Assembly (NCBI RefSeq): GCF_040958095.1
Contig: NC_091158.1
Span: forward strand, 39,129,808 to 39,193,807
Direction of reading: 5' to 3'
Source: Procambarus clarkii
Taxonomy: Eukaryota > Arthropoda > Malacostraca > Decapoda > Cambaridae
DNA length: 64,000 bases
Shown: positions 49,055-60,036 of the stretch, in pieces
How the letters are laid out: every line of letters begins with the position of its first letter
Numbering within the stretch: position 1 is the first letter of the stretch
Made by a program: the position numbers and the translations under genes
Notes under the pieces: generated by a model
Seen by the model: the letters and a program-made list of their open reading frames with translations, nothing else
Database searches by the model: none
Told to the model about the DNA's origin: nothing

Positions 49055-52018
49055 TTACTGTCTCCACCCTCCGTTTCCTCGTCTTCTTCTCTTCCCATCC
49101 AGAGTCAGACATCTACTGTCTGTACCTCCTCTGTCGTTTTCATACTTCCATCTACTGCCATTATACTTTCGCCTCCTGTCATCATACTTCACTCCCTCGT
49201 CTTCACCGCCGATTCTCCCTTTCGTCTCCTCATTTATCCGAGACCTCATCCTGTTCGACTTCCATCGAGTCCTCGGCTTTCTACTATTCATCCATGCTTG
49301 CATCATCATCCTCTTCCCACATCTCTCACCTCTATACAATTCCCTTTCTTCTCCTTCAACTCTTCTTCGTTCCCTAAAAGTTTCTTCGGGCACTGTATTA
49401 CCTCCAACAGCACTCGACCATACATGTCGCTTTGCCTCTCCCAAAGTCCTCGCAAGCATCTCTCCACACATACTGTCTCTTCTCCTCTCATTTTCTCGGC
49501 TATCACTCTTCTTCATTATCTCTACTCTACGGTTTCTGTGAAACATGTCAACTCCTGACATCTCAAACAACTTAACTCTACTACCCAAATGCCTCTGTGC
49601 TCGTGGACAACTTGACGCTCTACTCTTGTCCTCTGTATGTCCACATCCTTCCTCATTCCTACTCAGCACAGTTGCATTCGCCTTCCGACTCTTTATTTCA
49701 GCAGTCTGGGCTCTACTCAGGTCCGCTCTCTTCACAGTATTCTTCTTCGGCTGGGCCATCTTCACTTTCGACCTCACCGAGACTTCATTTTCCTGGGCTG
49801 GACCTTCATCAAATAGCCGTGCTATATCTACATCGATCTCTTCCACCGGCTGAATCGACACTGTCTCACCTTCTCCAGTGTCTTCCTCGTCGGCCACCTC
49901 TGCCTTCGTCACTACCGAGACAGGGTACTCAATGGCTTGGCGGTCTCCTGACTTATCTCCTCGGATGTCAGTCAGGTTCACACTCTCAGGTGTCCCACCC
50001 GTGCAGTGGCCTTCTGGGCACTCCTCTGGCACAGTCTCCGCTATGACTCTTGGCAACACCTTTGTCCCGCACAAGTCATTCCCCAGGATCACTTGGACTC
50101 CTGGAACAGGTATGTCGGGGCACACTCCCAACATCACCTCTGCCGACACATATTCCGACCTTAGCTGGACAGTACAAACGGGCATGTCACTCTCCGACAA
50201 TAACCCATATACTCTCATCTTACTCCTGCCAGCTAACCGTCGATCATTCCCAATCAGGCTTCTCGTAATCAAGCTCTGATTAGCTCCGGTATCCCTTAAG
50301 ATACCAACTTCTACCTCAGGTTGGCCTCCTATACTGATCCAACCTTTGCTCATGAACGGCCTATACCTCTCGTTCACTAAATTCGCTCTCTGTGGTTTGT
50401 CTCGGAACACATTAGTATATTTACTTCCGGGGTCACACATGGCCAGGGTCACAACTCTCTTGCCCTGTCTACAATCTCGCATCACGTGACCCAATCCGTT
50501 ACAATTGTAACATCTCATCTGGGAAAAGTCTCTTCTATATGTACCAGAGTAGCTCTGACTCTGTCCACTCGCATGAGAATTCCTCGGGCCAGGTACACTA
50601 CTTGCACTCTGTGGGGTTTTACTGGACTCTCGATTTCCAGGATAACGATTAGTTTCTCGTTTAGCTCCTCCATCTTCACTTTCAGACGAAGTGCGCGACC
50701 TACTCTTCTGAGTTTTAGGGTACTTACGTTTATCTGCCCATTTATCAAAATTTTTCTCACCCCAGACTCCTCTGGGTCTCTCATAATTTCTTCCTCCCCA
50801 GACTCCACTGGATCTGCCATTGCTGCGTCTCGCCTCGCTTCTCACTCTGTTCTCCCTCAAGCTCTTATATGCTTCAGTAATCATATCCGCCCTATCTGCG
50901 GCATCTTTCACCTCCATTATCCCTGCTTCTTGGATCTTGAACTTTGTTTCGGGATGCATCATCTCCAAGAACTTCTCCATGACCATCAGTTGCTTCAGGT
51001 CAGCGTAAGATCCAACTCCAGCAGCCTCAATCCACTTCTGGAATCGTCTTTCCAGATCCCTTGCTGTCTCAGCAAACGTACATGCTCCAACTTTCACCAT
51101 CTCTCTGAAACGCTTTCTATAAGCTTCTGGGGTTAACTGAAACGAGCGCAATATGCTGCTCTTTACTGTGGCATAATCCTGGCACTCTTCCAGTGACAAT
51201 TGGGTGTATGCCTCCCTGGCTGCACCGGTCAATCTTAACTGGACCAGCTGGGCCCATTCCTCCTGTGGCCACTCCTTGATACTGGCTACTTTCTCAAAAT
51301 GCTCGAAGAAGCTCTCTGCCTCTTCGGGCACAAACAAGGGAATGTCCTTCTCCCTAACCCTAACATCTGGTGGGTGTGATACCTGGGTGGTGCTCTCTGG
51401 CAACCCATGTTCAATCCTTTGCTCAGCCAAGGTTCTGTTCGCTTCTATCTGCATTTGTTTTGTTCTCTCTTTTTCTTTTTCGACCTCTAGTCTTGCTTTC
51501 TCTTTTTCTTTCTCTTGTTCCAACTCCAGTTCCCTTACTCTGGTTTTCTCTTTTTCTACTTCCAGTTTGGTTTTCTCTTTTTCTACTTCCAGTCTGGTTT
51601 TCTCTTTTTCCTTCTCGGCTTCATTTTTCATCTGGAGTTCTAATTTCATCTTTTCCAGCTGGAACTGTCTCTCCTTGTCCTCACGCTGCATCTGGAGCTC
51701 TAACTGGAATCTCTCCAAGCTCCTATTCCGGCTACTCCTGCTACTGCGGCTACTCTTGCTGCTCCTACTCGATCCCTGGGATCTCACGTCATCCTGCCCA
51801 TCATCCTCCTTTCTACTTTCAGCTCCTTCCTGGGCTCCTTGTTCTGCCGCTTCACTTCTGGCTCTCAACTGCCTCAGGATCTCATCCTTCATCCCAGCTA
51901 CTTTAGACGCTTTCAACCTAATGCCCCATTTTTCTGCTATTTGTTTCAATTGATCCCTCGTGCAACCTTCCAAGTCCTCAGGCTTGCCTGACTCCACAAA
52001 TGCTTGCACCTTATCCAT
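49055..52018 (-). CDS. Gag-protease protein of nested LTR element
   Basis: An intact ORF of 987 codons from the ATG at 52,018; the open frame extends 13 codons further upstream without ATG. In order, counting from this ATG: a SAP-like segment (DLEGCTRDQLKQIAEKWGIR, about 15-50), a Ser/Arg-rich stretch, and a long charged coiled coil of EKEK/LEVEKEK repeats (about 110-200). A Gag capsid-like domain follows (LFVPEEAESFFEHFEKVA to about 390), then a zinc knuckle CYNCNGLGHVMRDC (503-516), an aspartic protease with GILRDTGANQSLI (572-584) and the flap-distal VILGND (643-648). The last 250 residues are very Arg/Lys-rich and match nothing I know. RT should follow the protease in a Gypsy element, but the frame stops and the LTR is only 250 bp away. 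It should build particles and cleave them without supplying polymerase. Confidence 0.88.
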   Translation of the reverse strand: MDKVQAFVESGKPEDLEGCTRDQLKQIAEKWGIRLKASKVAGMKDEILRQLRARSEAAEQGAQEGAESRKEDDGQDDVRSQGSSRSSKSSRSSRSSRNRSLERFQLELQMQREDKERQFQLEKMKLELQMKNEAEKEKEKTRLEVEKEKTKLEVEKEKTRVRELELEQEKEKEKARLEVEKEKERTKQMQIEANRTLAEQRIEHGLPESTTQVSHPPDVRVREKDIPLFVPEEAESFFEHFEKVASIKEWPQEEWAQLVQLRLTGAAREAYTQLSLEECQDYATVKSSILRSFQLTPEAYRKRFREMVKVGACTFAETARDLERRFQKWIEAAGVGSYADLKQLMVMEKFLEMMHPETKFKIQEAGIMEVKDAADRADMITEAYKSLRENRVRSEARRSNGRSSGVWGGRNYERPRGVWGEKNFDKWADKRKYPKTQKSRSRTSSESEDGGAKRETNRYPGNRESSKTPQSASSVPGPRNSHASGQSQSYSGTYRRDFSQMRCYNCNGLGHVMRDCRQGKRVVTLAMCDPGSKYTNVFRDKPQRANLVNERYRPFMSKGWISIGGQPEVEVGILRDTGANQSLITRSLIGNDRRLAGRSKMRVYGLLSESDMPVCTVQLRSEYVSAEVMLGVCPDIPVPGVQVILGNDLCGTKVLPRVIAETVPEECPEGHCTGGTPESVNLTDIRGDKSGDRQAIEYPVSVVTKAEVADEEDTGEGETVSIQPVEEIDVDIARLFDEGPAQENEVSVRSKVKMAQPKKNTVKRADLSRAQTAEIKSRKANATVLSRNEEGCGHTEDKSRASSCPRAQRHLGSRVKLFEMSGVDMFHRNRRVEIMKKSDSRENERRRDSMCGEMLARTLGEAKRHVWSSAVGGNTVPEETFRERRRVEGEERELYRGERCGKRMMMQAWMNSRKPRTRWKSNRMRSRINEETKGRIGGEDEGVKYDDRRRKYNGSRWKYENDRGGTDSRCLTLDGKRRRRGNGGWRQ

Positions 52019-52136
52019 CTTTGTCCTGTGAGTCTTCCCAAGAGAGAGAATATACACCTGCGGTCACACAGTTTATCTATTTCAGCAAGGGTGTATAAAT
52101 CCACTCTTGGACAGGGTGTGGGTGTGTCAGTTCACT

Positions 52137-52156
52137 CTCCCGGACACAGGCCCCCA
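52137..52156 (-). promoter_or_regulatory. Primer binding site of nested element
   Basis: Minus strand TGGGGGCCTGTGTCCGGGAG begins five bases after the 5' LTR end. It resembles the tRNA-Pro-type primer site used by many retroelements, with an insertion in the middle. The assignment to tRNA-Pro is by resemblance only. Confidence 0.6.
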
Positions 52157-52161
52157 ATTTC

Positions 52162-54219
52162 TTATAGACTGTGGGTTGGTTGGTGTTGTCGTCGTTGATC
52201 CTTCTCTACGGACAACCCAACCCACAACTCGGTAGAGTGCTTATACTAGGAGATCACCCTTGGCGCTTCTGGCTCTTGGAGAGGGGCTCAACGTCACACG
52301 TTTAGGGGATGCGGCTCCAACATTTAGCCTCGTTGTCACGTGCACACACCCACTCGAGCCGCTGTGACTCCCCACTCTCTCCTTAGGTGATATGATCTCC
52401 TCAATCCCCCTATGACTTACTAGTATTACCTCCTACCCTGTCCACAGCAGTGGTTCATGGTTCTTTCTCTCTCTCTCTCCTTCTTTACTACCTCCTGGGA
52501 AGCCTCACTAGGACAAGGGCAAACACCAGCAAATTGTGACACATTTACTGAACAAAGCACATACACGATACATACACACATATAATAATAATGAATCCTA
52601 TACTCTATAATATCACAATCAGGTTGCACTCCAATACCATCAGAACTCTATTATCAGCTTATCAAGTGGTATCCTATCTCCTGGTTCACCACCTGATACT
52701 ATTAACCTCCTCAAGTTGGTCAAGCCTACACACTGTTGCACTATCAGCAAGATAATGTATATATAGAAAATCAGCATTTGAATGCAATAACATATATCAG
52801 TGTAAATGTTCATTGATACACAACAATGATTAATCGATCACTGTCAGTCCTCGAGCACATACATCTGTAGGTAATCAAGCCTACGACTGCAACTCTAAGC
52901 TTCAGAATAAATCACTCCTTGACATAAGAATGCAAACAGTCACTCACCTCTCACTGCGTCTTGCACGCTACTGACAACCAAACACTATCAACTCCCTATA
53001 AGTAATCCACCAGAACTTCCCCTTCCACCTCTGGAAGTTCACAACCCTAATATCCTTAGGTTCTTCCGGGCTTCACTACCAGGATCCTCTGCAGCTCCTC
53101 CAGGCTGCTATCATGAAGTTTCCTTGTGCAACTACGGTGCTTCACCCTTCTGTTAGGTTCTTCCACAGCTCTCTTGGCTGCTACACCACCTCTACAGAAG
53201 CACGTGACACTCCTCTTCACTGCTGCTTCTCCTCACAGCTCGAGGTCCTCTGCTCCACTACCTTGGAGTCTCATCAGCTACATCATCTGCTGGCTTCGAA
53301 GTTCTCAGCAACTTCTTCCCCAAAAGACAAACCTGCAACCCATCGACACTCCAATAAAATGTTCCCCTTTAACACATAAACAAAAAATATTCACACAATA
53401 TGTTTGCCTCAAACCTCTATCTGTTCTCTACATACAGTGAGAGTGGACTCCCCCGTTTTGGGCGGGTCCATACTCCACCTCGCCTGGCGGCGGTCCTCAC
53501 TCGCTGGGAGGGTCTTCCTACATCCGGAGCCAGGCTCCCTCAGTCGTCCGCCAGCGCTCAGAGGGGACGGACGTCGCTCCGTGTTCCTCCCTCTCCACTC
53601 TCTTATTTCAGGCTTTCTGCCTTATTAAAACATGTCTAACTTATAAATAAACATCGCTACTGTCGCTGGGCACACGACCAACTACAATGCAATCACTATG
53701 AACTGGCGTATATCGTGCTTACCACAGAACGTCTGGTCGAGGGCGCTTCTTCCTATGACGAGGCTTGGTCAGGGCGCTCCACGGCCCACAATAATGCCTC
53801 CGGGCGGCTTAATATTCACTAATTATCGTCCACGACTTGAGACCACACGTCCCCAGCTCTATTCCACAGCTGGTACGTCTGCACACTTCTCTTCTCTTCG
53901 AGATATATCACTAGGGGTTCCCTTCTGACGGGAGCTCACGGAGCGCAGCTTTCCCCTGCGATGTCTGGCACTCAAGTGGGGTCAAAGCCCTTCCAGAAGC
54001 GAGCCTCACGCCTCCAGCAAAATGTCCACATCTCCTAGCCAGTCATTTATCTATTTCCTTACTTACTGCCCATAATCTTAAACTGTTACACATATCCAAC
54101 CAACTATTTTACATATGCGTTATCACCTCAATACTTGCTAGACCTTCTAATCAGGTCAGGCTTGACGAATAACTCTCAAGGAGGGAGACTCGTTTCTCCT
54201 GTAGGCTGAGATCATAACA
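52162..54219 (-). repeat. 5' LTR of nested element
   Basis: 2,058 bp, the same length as the 3' LTR at 46,751-48,808 and nearly identical to it. Transcription of the Gag-protease ORF should start within it on the minus strand. Confidence 0.93.
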
Positions 54220-54328
54220 GTATGTACTTGTATGTACCCAACCATGTTAAAGACTGTACCTCTCTCAACCAGTTTAAGATAAAAGCGAAGCTATACCTAA
54301 TAAATTTCCTGTAATTAACCTACCTTAC
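54220..54328 (-). other. BEL/Pao leader between its 5' LTR and the nested insertion
   Basis: About 109 bp of BEL internal sequence that continues, across the nested element, at 46,750. No coding sequence is visible. Confidence 0.6.
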
Positions 54329-55877
54329 GGGATGAATTAGTTGATAGGTTGATTGAAGATCCACAGTCCACCTGCCGACAGGTATCTCACATCAGCTTGT
54401 ATTTTATACAAGGATAAGAGTTAATAAATTCAGTTATATGACTGAACACTGGCTCTGTTCAAATCAGAGATTTAAACATTTACATAGTCTAGCCTAGCAC
54501 CATAACTATTAACACCCAATACATTCTTATACTATAAACAACAATTTAAATTGTAAAAGTATAATAAATTACTTTAAATGTAGTCTAAGTACTGTTACTA
54601 AGTACTAGAAATTATATTCAATTAAATGAACTTATATGATAACTTAAAAATAACTAAGCAAGCAATTGTTAACTTTATTTATATATTCAAGTATATATAC
54701 ACATATATTCATATTCAATTTATATGAATTGGTACAGTCAGCTTGATTGAATCTTTTCGCACACAATGGACACTCATGACGTTTTGTTTACCGTGACAAT
54801 CTTTTCTTACACCATGGACACTCATGAATTTTGGTGCTTAAAGATTCAACTGCTGCACTATAATATTAATAAACTTACTGAAATATGAGGCATTGTCTCG
54901 CTTTATAACCGACAGACAGACTTATTTAATATATTAAAGTCATACAAGCATACAATTGGCCAAATAATATACTAAAATAACCTTCAATATACTTCTCTGA
55001 ATGCCAGATGCCTGTCTGACAGTGTGCCAGACTTGATAACTCTCTTGTCGTGAGTTTAGGCATGATATTTTATTTCAAAGCTTTGCTGTAGATTGTTCTT
55101 GTAGCATTGTTATGTGATTTTTCTTTAATTGCAGTTGCAGAAGGATGATAGGTGATGGTGAAGGTGGAGACAAGAGTCACTGTGTGCTCCACTCTACAAT
55201 TATATAAATGTTCTAGGAATTTTCCTTGTAGATATATTGTCCAGGTACTCCCCCAGTTCTAGAGAGTGTTCACTGGTGATAAAGGTAATTAGATAAGGTG
55301 TCCTGAGCTAAGTAATGTTCGCTAAGGATCCGTCACTCTTGTTCACTCTGTTGTAAACAAACGTGTAGTGCCGCGGGGGTGTCGTGGTGTCGTGGTCACT
55401 TCTCTCCCAGCCATTTCCCCCCCCCCCCCATGCTCCCAGAGCACGATAGCCTTCTATGAATATTGACTGATTATTTTTACTGTCTAGACTTATGATTGAG
55501 ATAATTGTGATTATAATATAATTAGATATAGGATTTAAAGATTATAAGTACTACTTGATAGTACCACTGATTCTTATTAAGGATTCGATTTATAATCTCT
55601 ACCACAAATCGAATCATGCTCAAAAAGTTTTTTAATTAAGAAATCCTTCTAGAAGCTTCTGGATCCTTGAGAGATCATGTACAAAGTCACGTAGGCACCT
55701 AGAGGGCTCTATGGTGTACGTGATCCTAGGGGCATTGTCATCTAGGATCAAGATGTATAATGAATCTATAATGATTCGGATATGATTTTGATATGATTTA
55801 GATATGATATAGATATGATATAGATATAATAAATTTCTTAGATGATAATATTGATATGTGGGAAAAAATTCCCACAT
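54329..55877 (-). repeat. BEL/Pao 5' LTR
   Basis: Partner of the repeat at 40,393-41,930. Differences include substitutions, small insertions (for example GAGAGTGTTC against GAGTGTTC, and extra bases near 55,385) and a shorter C run. It is much more diverged than the LTR pair nested inside. Confidence 0.85.
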
Positions 55878-56084
55878 ATATTACTGTTATTATTATTTTT
55901 AGCATATTGTGTATTGCTATTGTTTGGAAATCATTGGTGTTGAAATGTAGAGATCTCTAAATTGATGTATCGATTTCATATATTGCCAATAAAACTTCTA
56001 TTCAGTTGAATGTATATTTTACCAGTGGGACTTGCATACAGTTCAACGTATATTGTACCATATAAAAAGAGAAATATCAGGAGA

Positions 56085-56170
56085 AAACACCAGGAATTAC
56101 GACTATATTGCACTTGGAAGGGGGTTAGGATATGGATTTGGGTTGGAACGGGGGAAAAGGAATGCAGGCG
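56085..56170 (-). mobile_element. SINE body fragment
   Basis: GACTATATTGCACTTGGAAG and GATATGGATTTGGGTTGGAA, followed by GGGGGAAAAGGAATG, match the body of the minus-strand SINE at 28,265-28,425 and 29,641-29,850. The tRNA-like head is absent. Confidence 0.55.
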
Positions 56171-56423
56171 AAAGCGACGTTCTATGTAGGAGGACAGGTT
56201 GCTAGATGGAAGGACGATACCAGCGAGGACCAGTCTCTTCCCTGACACTCTTAATCGACGATCACTATGCGACACAGGTGGCACAATCACCCAAGCAGAA
56301 TACATACTATTAGTATGTGTGAGACGAATGTCTTGTGTAAGAGCTCGCCTGTGTGTATCCAGGTTGTGTTGCTCCTTTGCCTGTACCACCTGGATATACA
56401 ACGATAACTACCCTTATGTAATG
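56171..56423. other. No recognisable feature
   Basis: Unassigned sequence between a SINE fragment and a degenerate 21-bp repeat. Confidence 0.4.
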
Positions 56424-56507
56424 TATAGGACACAATATACAACGTATACAGCACAATGTATAACGAATAGAGTACAGTATTCAATGCAAAGAAAATATTA
56501 TGCACTG
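56424..56507. repeat. Degenerate 21-bp repeat, left part
   Basis: Four consecutive 21-bp units start at 56,424, 56,445, 56,466 and 56,487, of the form TATAnnRnACAATATACAAC plus G. The same unit family resumes at 59,691 on the far side of the LINE. Confidence 0.7.
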
Positions 56508-56542
56508 TATAATATTTAATTTAATATAATAGTATAATATAA

Positions 56543-57350
56543 CTGGACGAAACACTTCCAAAACAACACACCCTGGACGCAAACACAGTGGCCTCCTTAC
56601 CAGAGCCTCAGATATTAACACCAAGTAAGGCATCCAGCACTTCCACTAACACTATAACATAATTTATATTTGCCAACATCCAGGGTATAAAAACACGCAA
56701 ATCCAACAAAGTTCATTTTATTGATGGTCTCCTTCATGAGGCAAATGCAGTGTTTGTAGCCCTAACAGAAACACACACAAAGGACTACCATGATGGTGAA
56801 ATATGGATCTCAGAGTACAATCTTTTCAGATGTGATAGGAAACACCGGCTTCAGGGTGGGGTCAGCCTCTTCATCAAAGACACACTCATCTGTACTGAGC
56901 TGCTAAACACCTCAAATGATATGGTGGAAGTGCTGATAATCAAAATAGAGAGTCTAAATGTAGTTATTGTCCTTGTATATAAGTCACCGGAAGCAAACCC
57001 TCAGCAGTTTAAAGACCAACTAATGAAAATAGAGCACTGTTTGGAAAACCTCACAAATCCAGCTCCGAACATCATCCTGCTTGGGGACTTCAACCTATGG
57101 CACCTGAAATGGAAGCACCTGGCTAATACAGTAAAATCAGAAAGAATACCAGGAAGTATCCTAAATGAACAGGCACATGCAAATGATCTGCTACGGATGT
57201 GCGACAGGTTTGCCTTAAACCAGCAAATAGTAGAACCAACTAGGAAGGAGAACACGCTGGCCTCATTTTCACTAATAATGATGAATTGATCAAGAACATA
57301 ATGATTACAAATACCTGTTACTCAGATCACAACTTAATTGAAGTTATGAC
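56543..57350 (+). pseudogene. LINE endonuclease domain (broken)
   Basis: Reading starts in the degenerate N-terminal part, has a stop near 56,660, then FANIQGIKT, VALTETHT (catalytic Glu), GGVSLFIKD, VYKSPEANP and ILLGDFNLWHLKW. A frameshift at about 57,270 moves the final motif YSDHNLIEV (Ser-Asp-His) into the next frame. The catalytic residues of an apurinic-type endonuclease are all recognisable. Confidence 0.85.
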
Positions 57351-59546
57351 AACCATGGAGAGTAGACCTTCAAAACCAGTCCAGATTCCCGGTGGAGGAG
57401 ATTTCAGCAAATTCATCTTCAATAATAAACAGATAAACTGGGAGCAAATAAACCAGGACTTCACAGAAATAAACTGGGAAGAACAGCTGGAAATTACAAA
57501 CCTGAACCAGTGCCAGGAAAATATAAGCTCAGTAGCACTAGAAATATGTTCAAACCGCATACCCCTAAGAAAAAAAGAAAGCGATGCAGATTGGAAAGGG
57601 AACGTCGTTCCCTATATAGGCGAAGAAAACGAATCGCGGAACAACATGAGAGTCGCACCCTATCTCAAGAACGGCGAAGAAGGTTAGGTAGAGAAATAGA
57701 AACAATTGAACTCAAGCTACAAGAATCATACAAAACCCAGGAGAGGCAAAGAGAGGAAAATGCCATCAGTGAAATAGAGAGAAATCCGAAATATTTTTTC
57801 TCCTATGCAAAATCAAGATCAAAAACCACATCTAGTATCGGGCCCCTGCGAAAGGGAGATGGAACTTTCACCGATGACAACAAAGAAATGAGCGAGCTAC
57901 TGAGGAAGCAGTACGACTCTGTTTTCAGTGAGCCATTAAACGCACTAAAGATTTATAACCCATATGAATTTTTCATGGATATGATACCAACATCAAATCA
58001 TGTATCTGACGTCACCCTATCCCCACTAGATTTTGAAGAAGCCATAAACAGTATGCCTATGCCCTCTGCACCAGGCCTGGATTCTTGGAACTCCATATTC
58101 ATCAAGAACTGTAAAAAAAACACTATCGCAGGCCCTCCACATTCTGTGGAGACAAAGCCTAGATACTGGCGTTATTCCTGATATACTAAAAACAGCAGAG
58201 ATAGCACCACTTCATAAAGGAGGAAATAAGGCAGAGGCAAAAAATTACAGACCGATAGCACTAACATCGCACAATATAAAATTTTTTGAGAGAGTGCTAA
58301 GAAGTAAGATCACAAATTACATGGAATCACAGCATCTCCATAACCCCGGACAAGATGGTTTCAGAACAGGGTGCTCCTGCCTGTCGCAGTTGCTGGACCA
58401 CTATGATATGGCATTAGATGCTATGGAAGACAAACAAAACGCTGATGTAATTTACACAGATTTCGCGAAAGCTTTTGATAAATGTGATCATGTCCTTATT
58501 GCACATAAAATGCATCCAAAAAGAATTACCGTAAAAATAGGCAGATGGATCTACAATTTCATGACCAACAGAACCCAATGTATAATAGTGAGCAAAATAA
58601 AATCCAGCCCATCAACCGTGAAGAGCTCAGTCCCCCAGGGTACTGTGCTTGCTCCAGTACTTTTTCTCATCCTCATATCAGACATAGACAAGAACACAAC
58701 GTATAGCACTGTATCATCCTTTGCAGATGACACTAGGATCTTCATGAGAGTAGGCAATATAGAGGACACGGCAAACCTCCAGTCAGATGTAGATCAGGTC
58801 TTTCTATGGGCTACAGAAAATAATATGGTGTTTAACGAAGATAAGTTCCAGCTCATGCGCTATGGAAAAAATGAAAATATAAAAACGGAAACCAAGTACA
58901 AAACTCAGGCAAATCATAACATAGAACGAAAAGGTAATGTAAAGGATCTGCGTGTATTCATGTCGGAAGACCTTACCTTTAAAGAACACAATAAAGTAGC
59001 CGTCACAACTGCAAGAAAAATGACAAGTTGGATAACAAGAACTTTCACACTAGAGATGCTATACCGATGATGACACTTTTCAAAACGCTTGTGCTCTCTA
59101 GAGTGGAGTACTGCTGCACAATGACAGCCCCTTTCAAAACTGGAGAAATTGCTGACCTGGAGAGCATGCAGAGATCCTTTACTGCTAGAATCCACTCAGT
59201 AAAACACCTAAACTAATGGGACCGACTAAAGAGCCTAAATCTGTACTCCCTTGAGCGCAGGCGGGAGAGATACATAATAATTTACACGTGGAAAATATTA
59301 GAGGGGCTGGTCCCAAACCTGCACACAGAAATAACATCACATGAGACCAGAAGACATTGCAGGATGTGCAGAATACCCCTGTTGAAAAGCGGAGGTGCAA
59401 CAGGTACTCTGAGAGAGAACTCTATCAACACCAGAGGCCCGAGACTGTTCAACACGCTTCCGCTACACATAAGGGTCATAACTGGCAATCCCCTCACAGT
59501 GTTCAAGAGAGAACTGGATAAGCACCTCCAAAGGATACCTGATTAA
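57351..59546 (+). pseudogene. LINE reverse transcriptase and C-terminal region (broken)
   Basis: Segments in different frames give FFSYAKSRSKT (57,798), AEIAPLHKGG and NYRPIALTS (about 58,195-58,270), and motif A YTDFAKAFDKCDH (58,453). They continue with motif B SSVPQGTVLAPVLF and motif C SSFADDTRIF (about 58,710-58,740). The C-terminal block has VEYCCTMTAPF, a stop at 59,214, DRLKSLNLYSLERRRERYI and RLFNTLPLHIR, and ends at a stop at 59,544. At least three frameshifts (near 57,600, 58,140 and 59,040) break the frame. Confidence 0.85.
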
Positions 59547-59690
59547 CCAGGCTGTGACTCATACGCCAGGCTGCGAGCAGCCGCATCCAACAGCCTGGTT
59601 GATCAGTCCAGCAACCAGGAGGCCTTGTTGACGACCAGGCCGCGGGGACGCTAAGCCCCGGAAGCACCTTAAGGTAACCTCAAGGTAAGG

Positions 59691-59753
59691 TATAGAGTAC
59701 AATATTCAACGTATTGTGAACAAAATGCAATGAACATAACAAAATATACAACG
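59691..59753. repeat. Degenerate 21-bp repeat, right part
   Basis: Three 21-bp units at 59,691, 59,712 and 59,733 (the first begins TATAGAGTACAATATTCAAC), of the same type as 56,424-56,507. They start directly after the LINE tail. Confidence 0.7.
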
Positions 59754-60036
59754 AAAACAGGAGCTCAATAAATACATGGCCGGATAACTGAGATCGGAAT
59801 ACAAACTACTTAAACATCTCATCCTAACCTGTTCCTAGACCCGGTGACCCCACAACACAACGAACACAGAGAGGAAACACTTCCACAGAAGTTTCAGAAT
59901 ACAACACAAATACAGAGAAATAGTAGACCAAGAACATTGCTGTAGTGTAGAAGCACGGTACTTCCTTCACTAAATGACTCCTTCCCTACAGCCTGGCCAC
60001 GGTCAGGCCACTTTCACAATACAGTTCCGTCCGTAG
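59754..60036. other. Sequence upstream of the innexin exon, probable intron
   Basis: No coding match in the innexin frame, which has a stop (TAG) directly before the exon. TTCCGTCCGTAG at its right end could be a splice acceptor, with a modest pyrimidine stretch before it. Confidence 0.4.

Larger units (their letters stand above)
46751..54219 (-). mobile_element. Young Gag-protease-only LTR retrotransposon, nested in BEL
   Basis: Two LTRs of exactly 2,058 bp (46,751-48,808 and 52,162-54,219) bracket a 3.35-kb internal region on the minus strand: primer site, one 987-codon Gag-protease ORF, a short pol relic and a polypurine tract. I found only two differences between the LTRs (47,792 versus 53,203, T or C; and 48,343 versus 53,754, C or A, approximate positions). 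The insertion is therefore very recent. No RT, RNase H or integrase is present, so movement must have relied on enzymes supplied in trans. A GTATGTA heptamer lies at or near both outer edges (46,741 and 54,220), but the left copy is separated by three bases, so the target duplication is not clean. Confidence 0.9.
40393..55877 (-). mobile_element. Degenerate BEL/Pao LTR retrotransposon, split by a nested element
   Basis: Long direct repeats at 40,393-41,930 and 54,329-55,877 flank a minus-strand internal region. In transcription order it holds a short leader (54,328-54,220), then after the nested insertion gag remnant, zinc knuckles, protease, RT, RNase H and integrase (46,750 down to about 41,996). 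Domain order and motifs are those of BEL/Pao. The two LTRs differ at many sites and by small indels, and the pol region carries several frameshifts and stops, so the element is old and inactive. Without the 7.5-kb nested element the internal part is about 4.9 kb, and most of gag appears to be missing. Confidence 0.9.
56540..59690 (+). mobile_element. CR1/Jockey-type LINE, frameshifted
   Basis: The order is apurinic-type endonuclease, RT and a C-terminal region, then a non-coding tail with AAGGTAACCTC short repeats in place of poly(A). The same 3' end is present as a fragment at 27,645-28,020, and its tail is shared by the SINE at 36,516-36,757. The reading frame is broken by several frameshifts and stops, so this copy is inactive. 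It sits inside a degenerate 21-bp repeat that continues on both sides. The 5' boundary is approximate. Clade assignment is by motif style only. Confidence 0.85.

Noticed and set aside
49055..52018. Domesticated host Gag gene
   Set aside because: Near-identical flanking LTRs, a primer site and a polypurine tract show a recent mobile element, not a captured host gene.
46741..54226. GTATGTA as a clean target-site duplication of the nested element
   Set aside because: The right copy abuts the LTR but the left copy is three bases away, so it does not meet the usual criterion; kept only as a hint.
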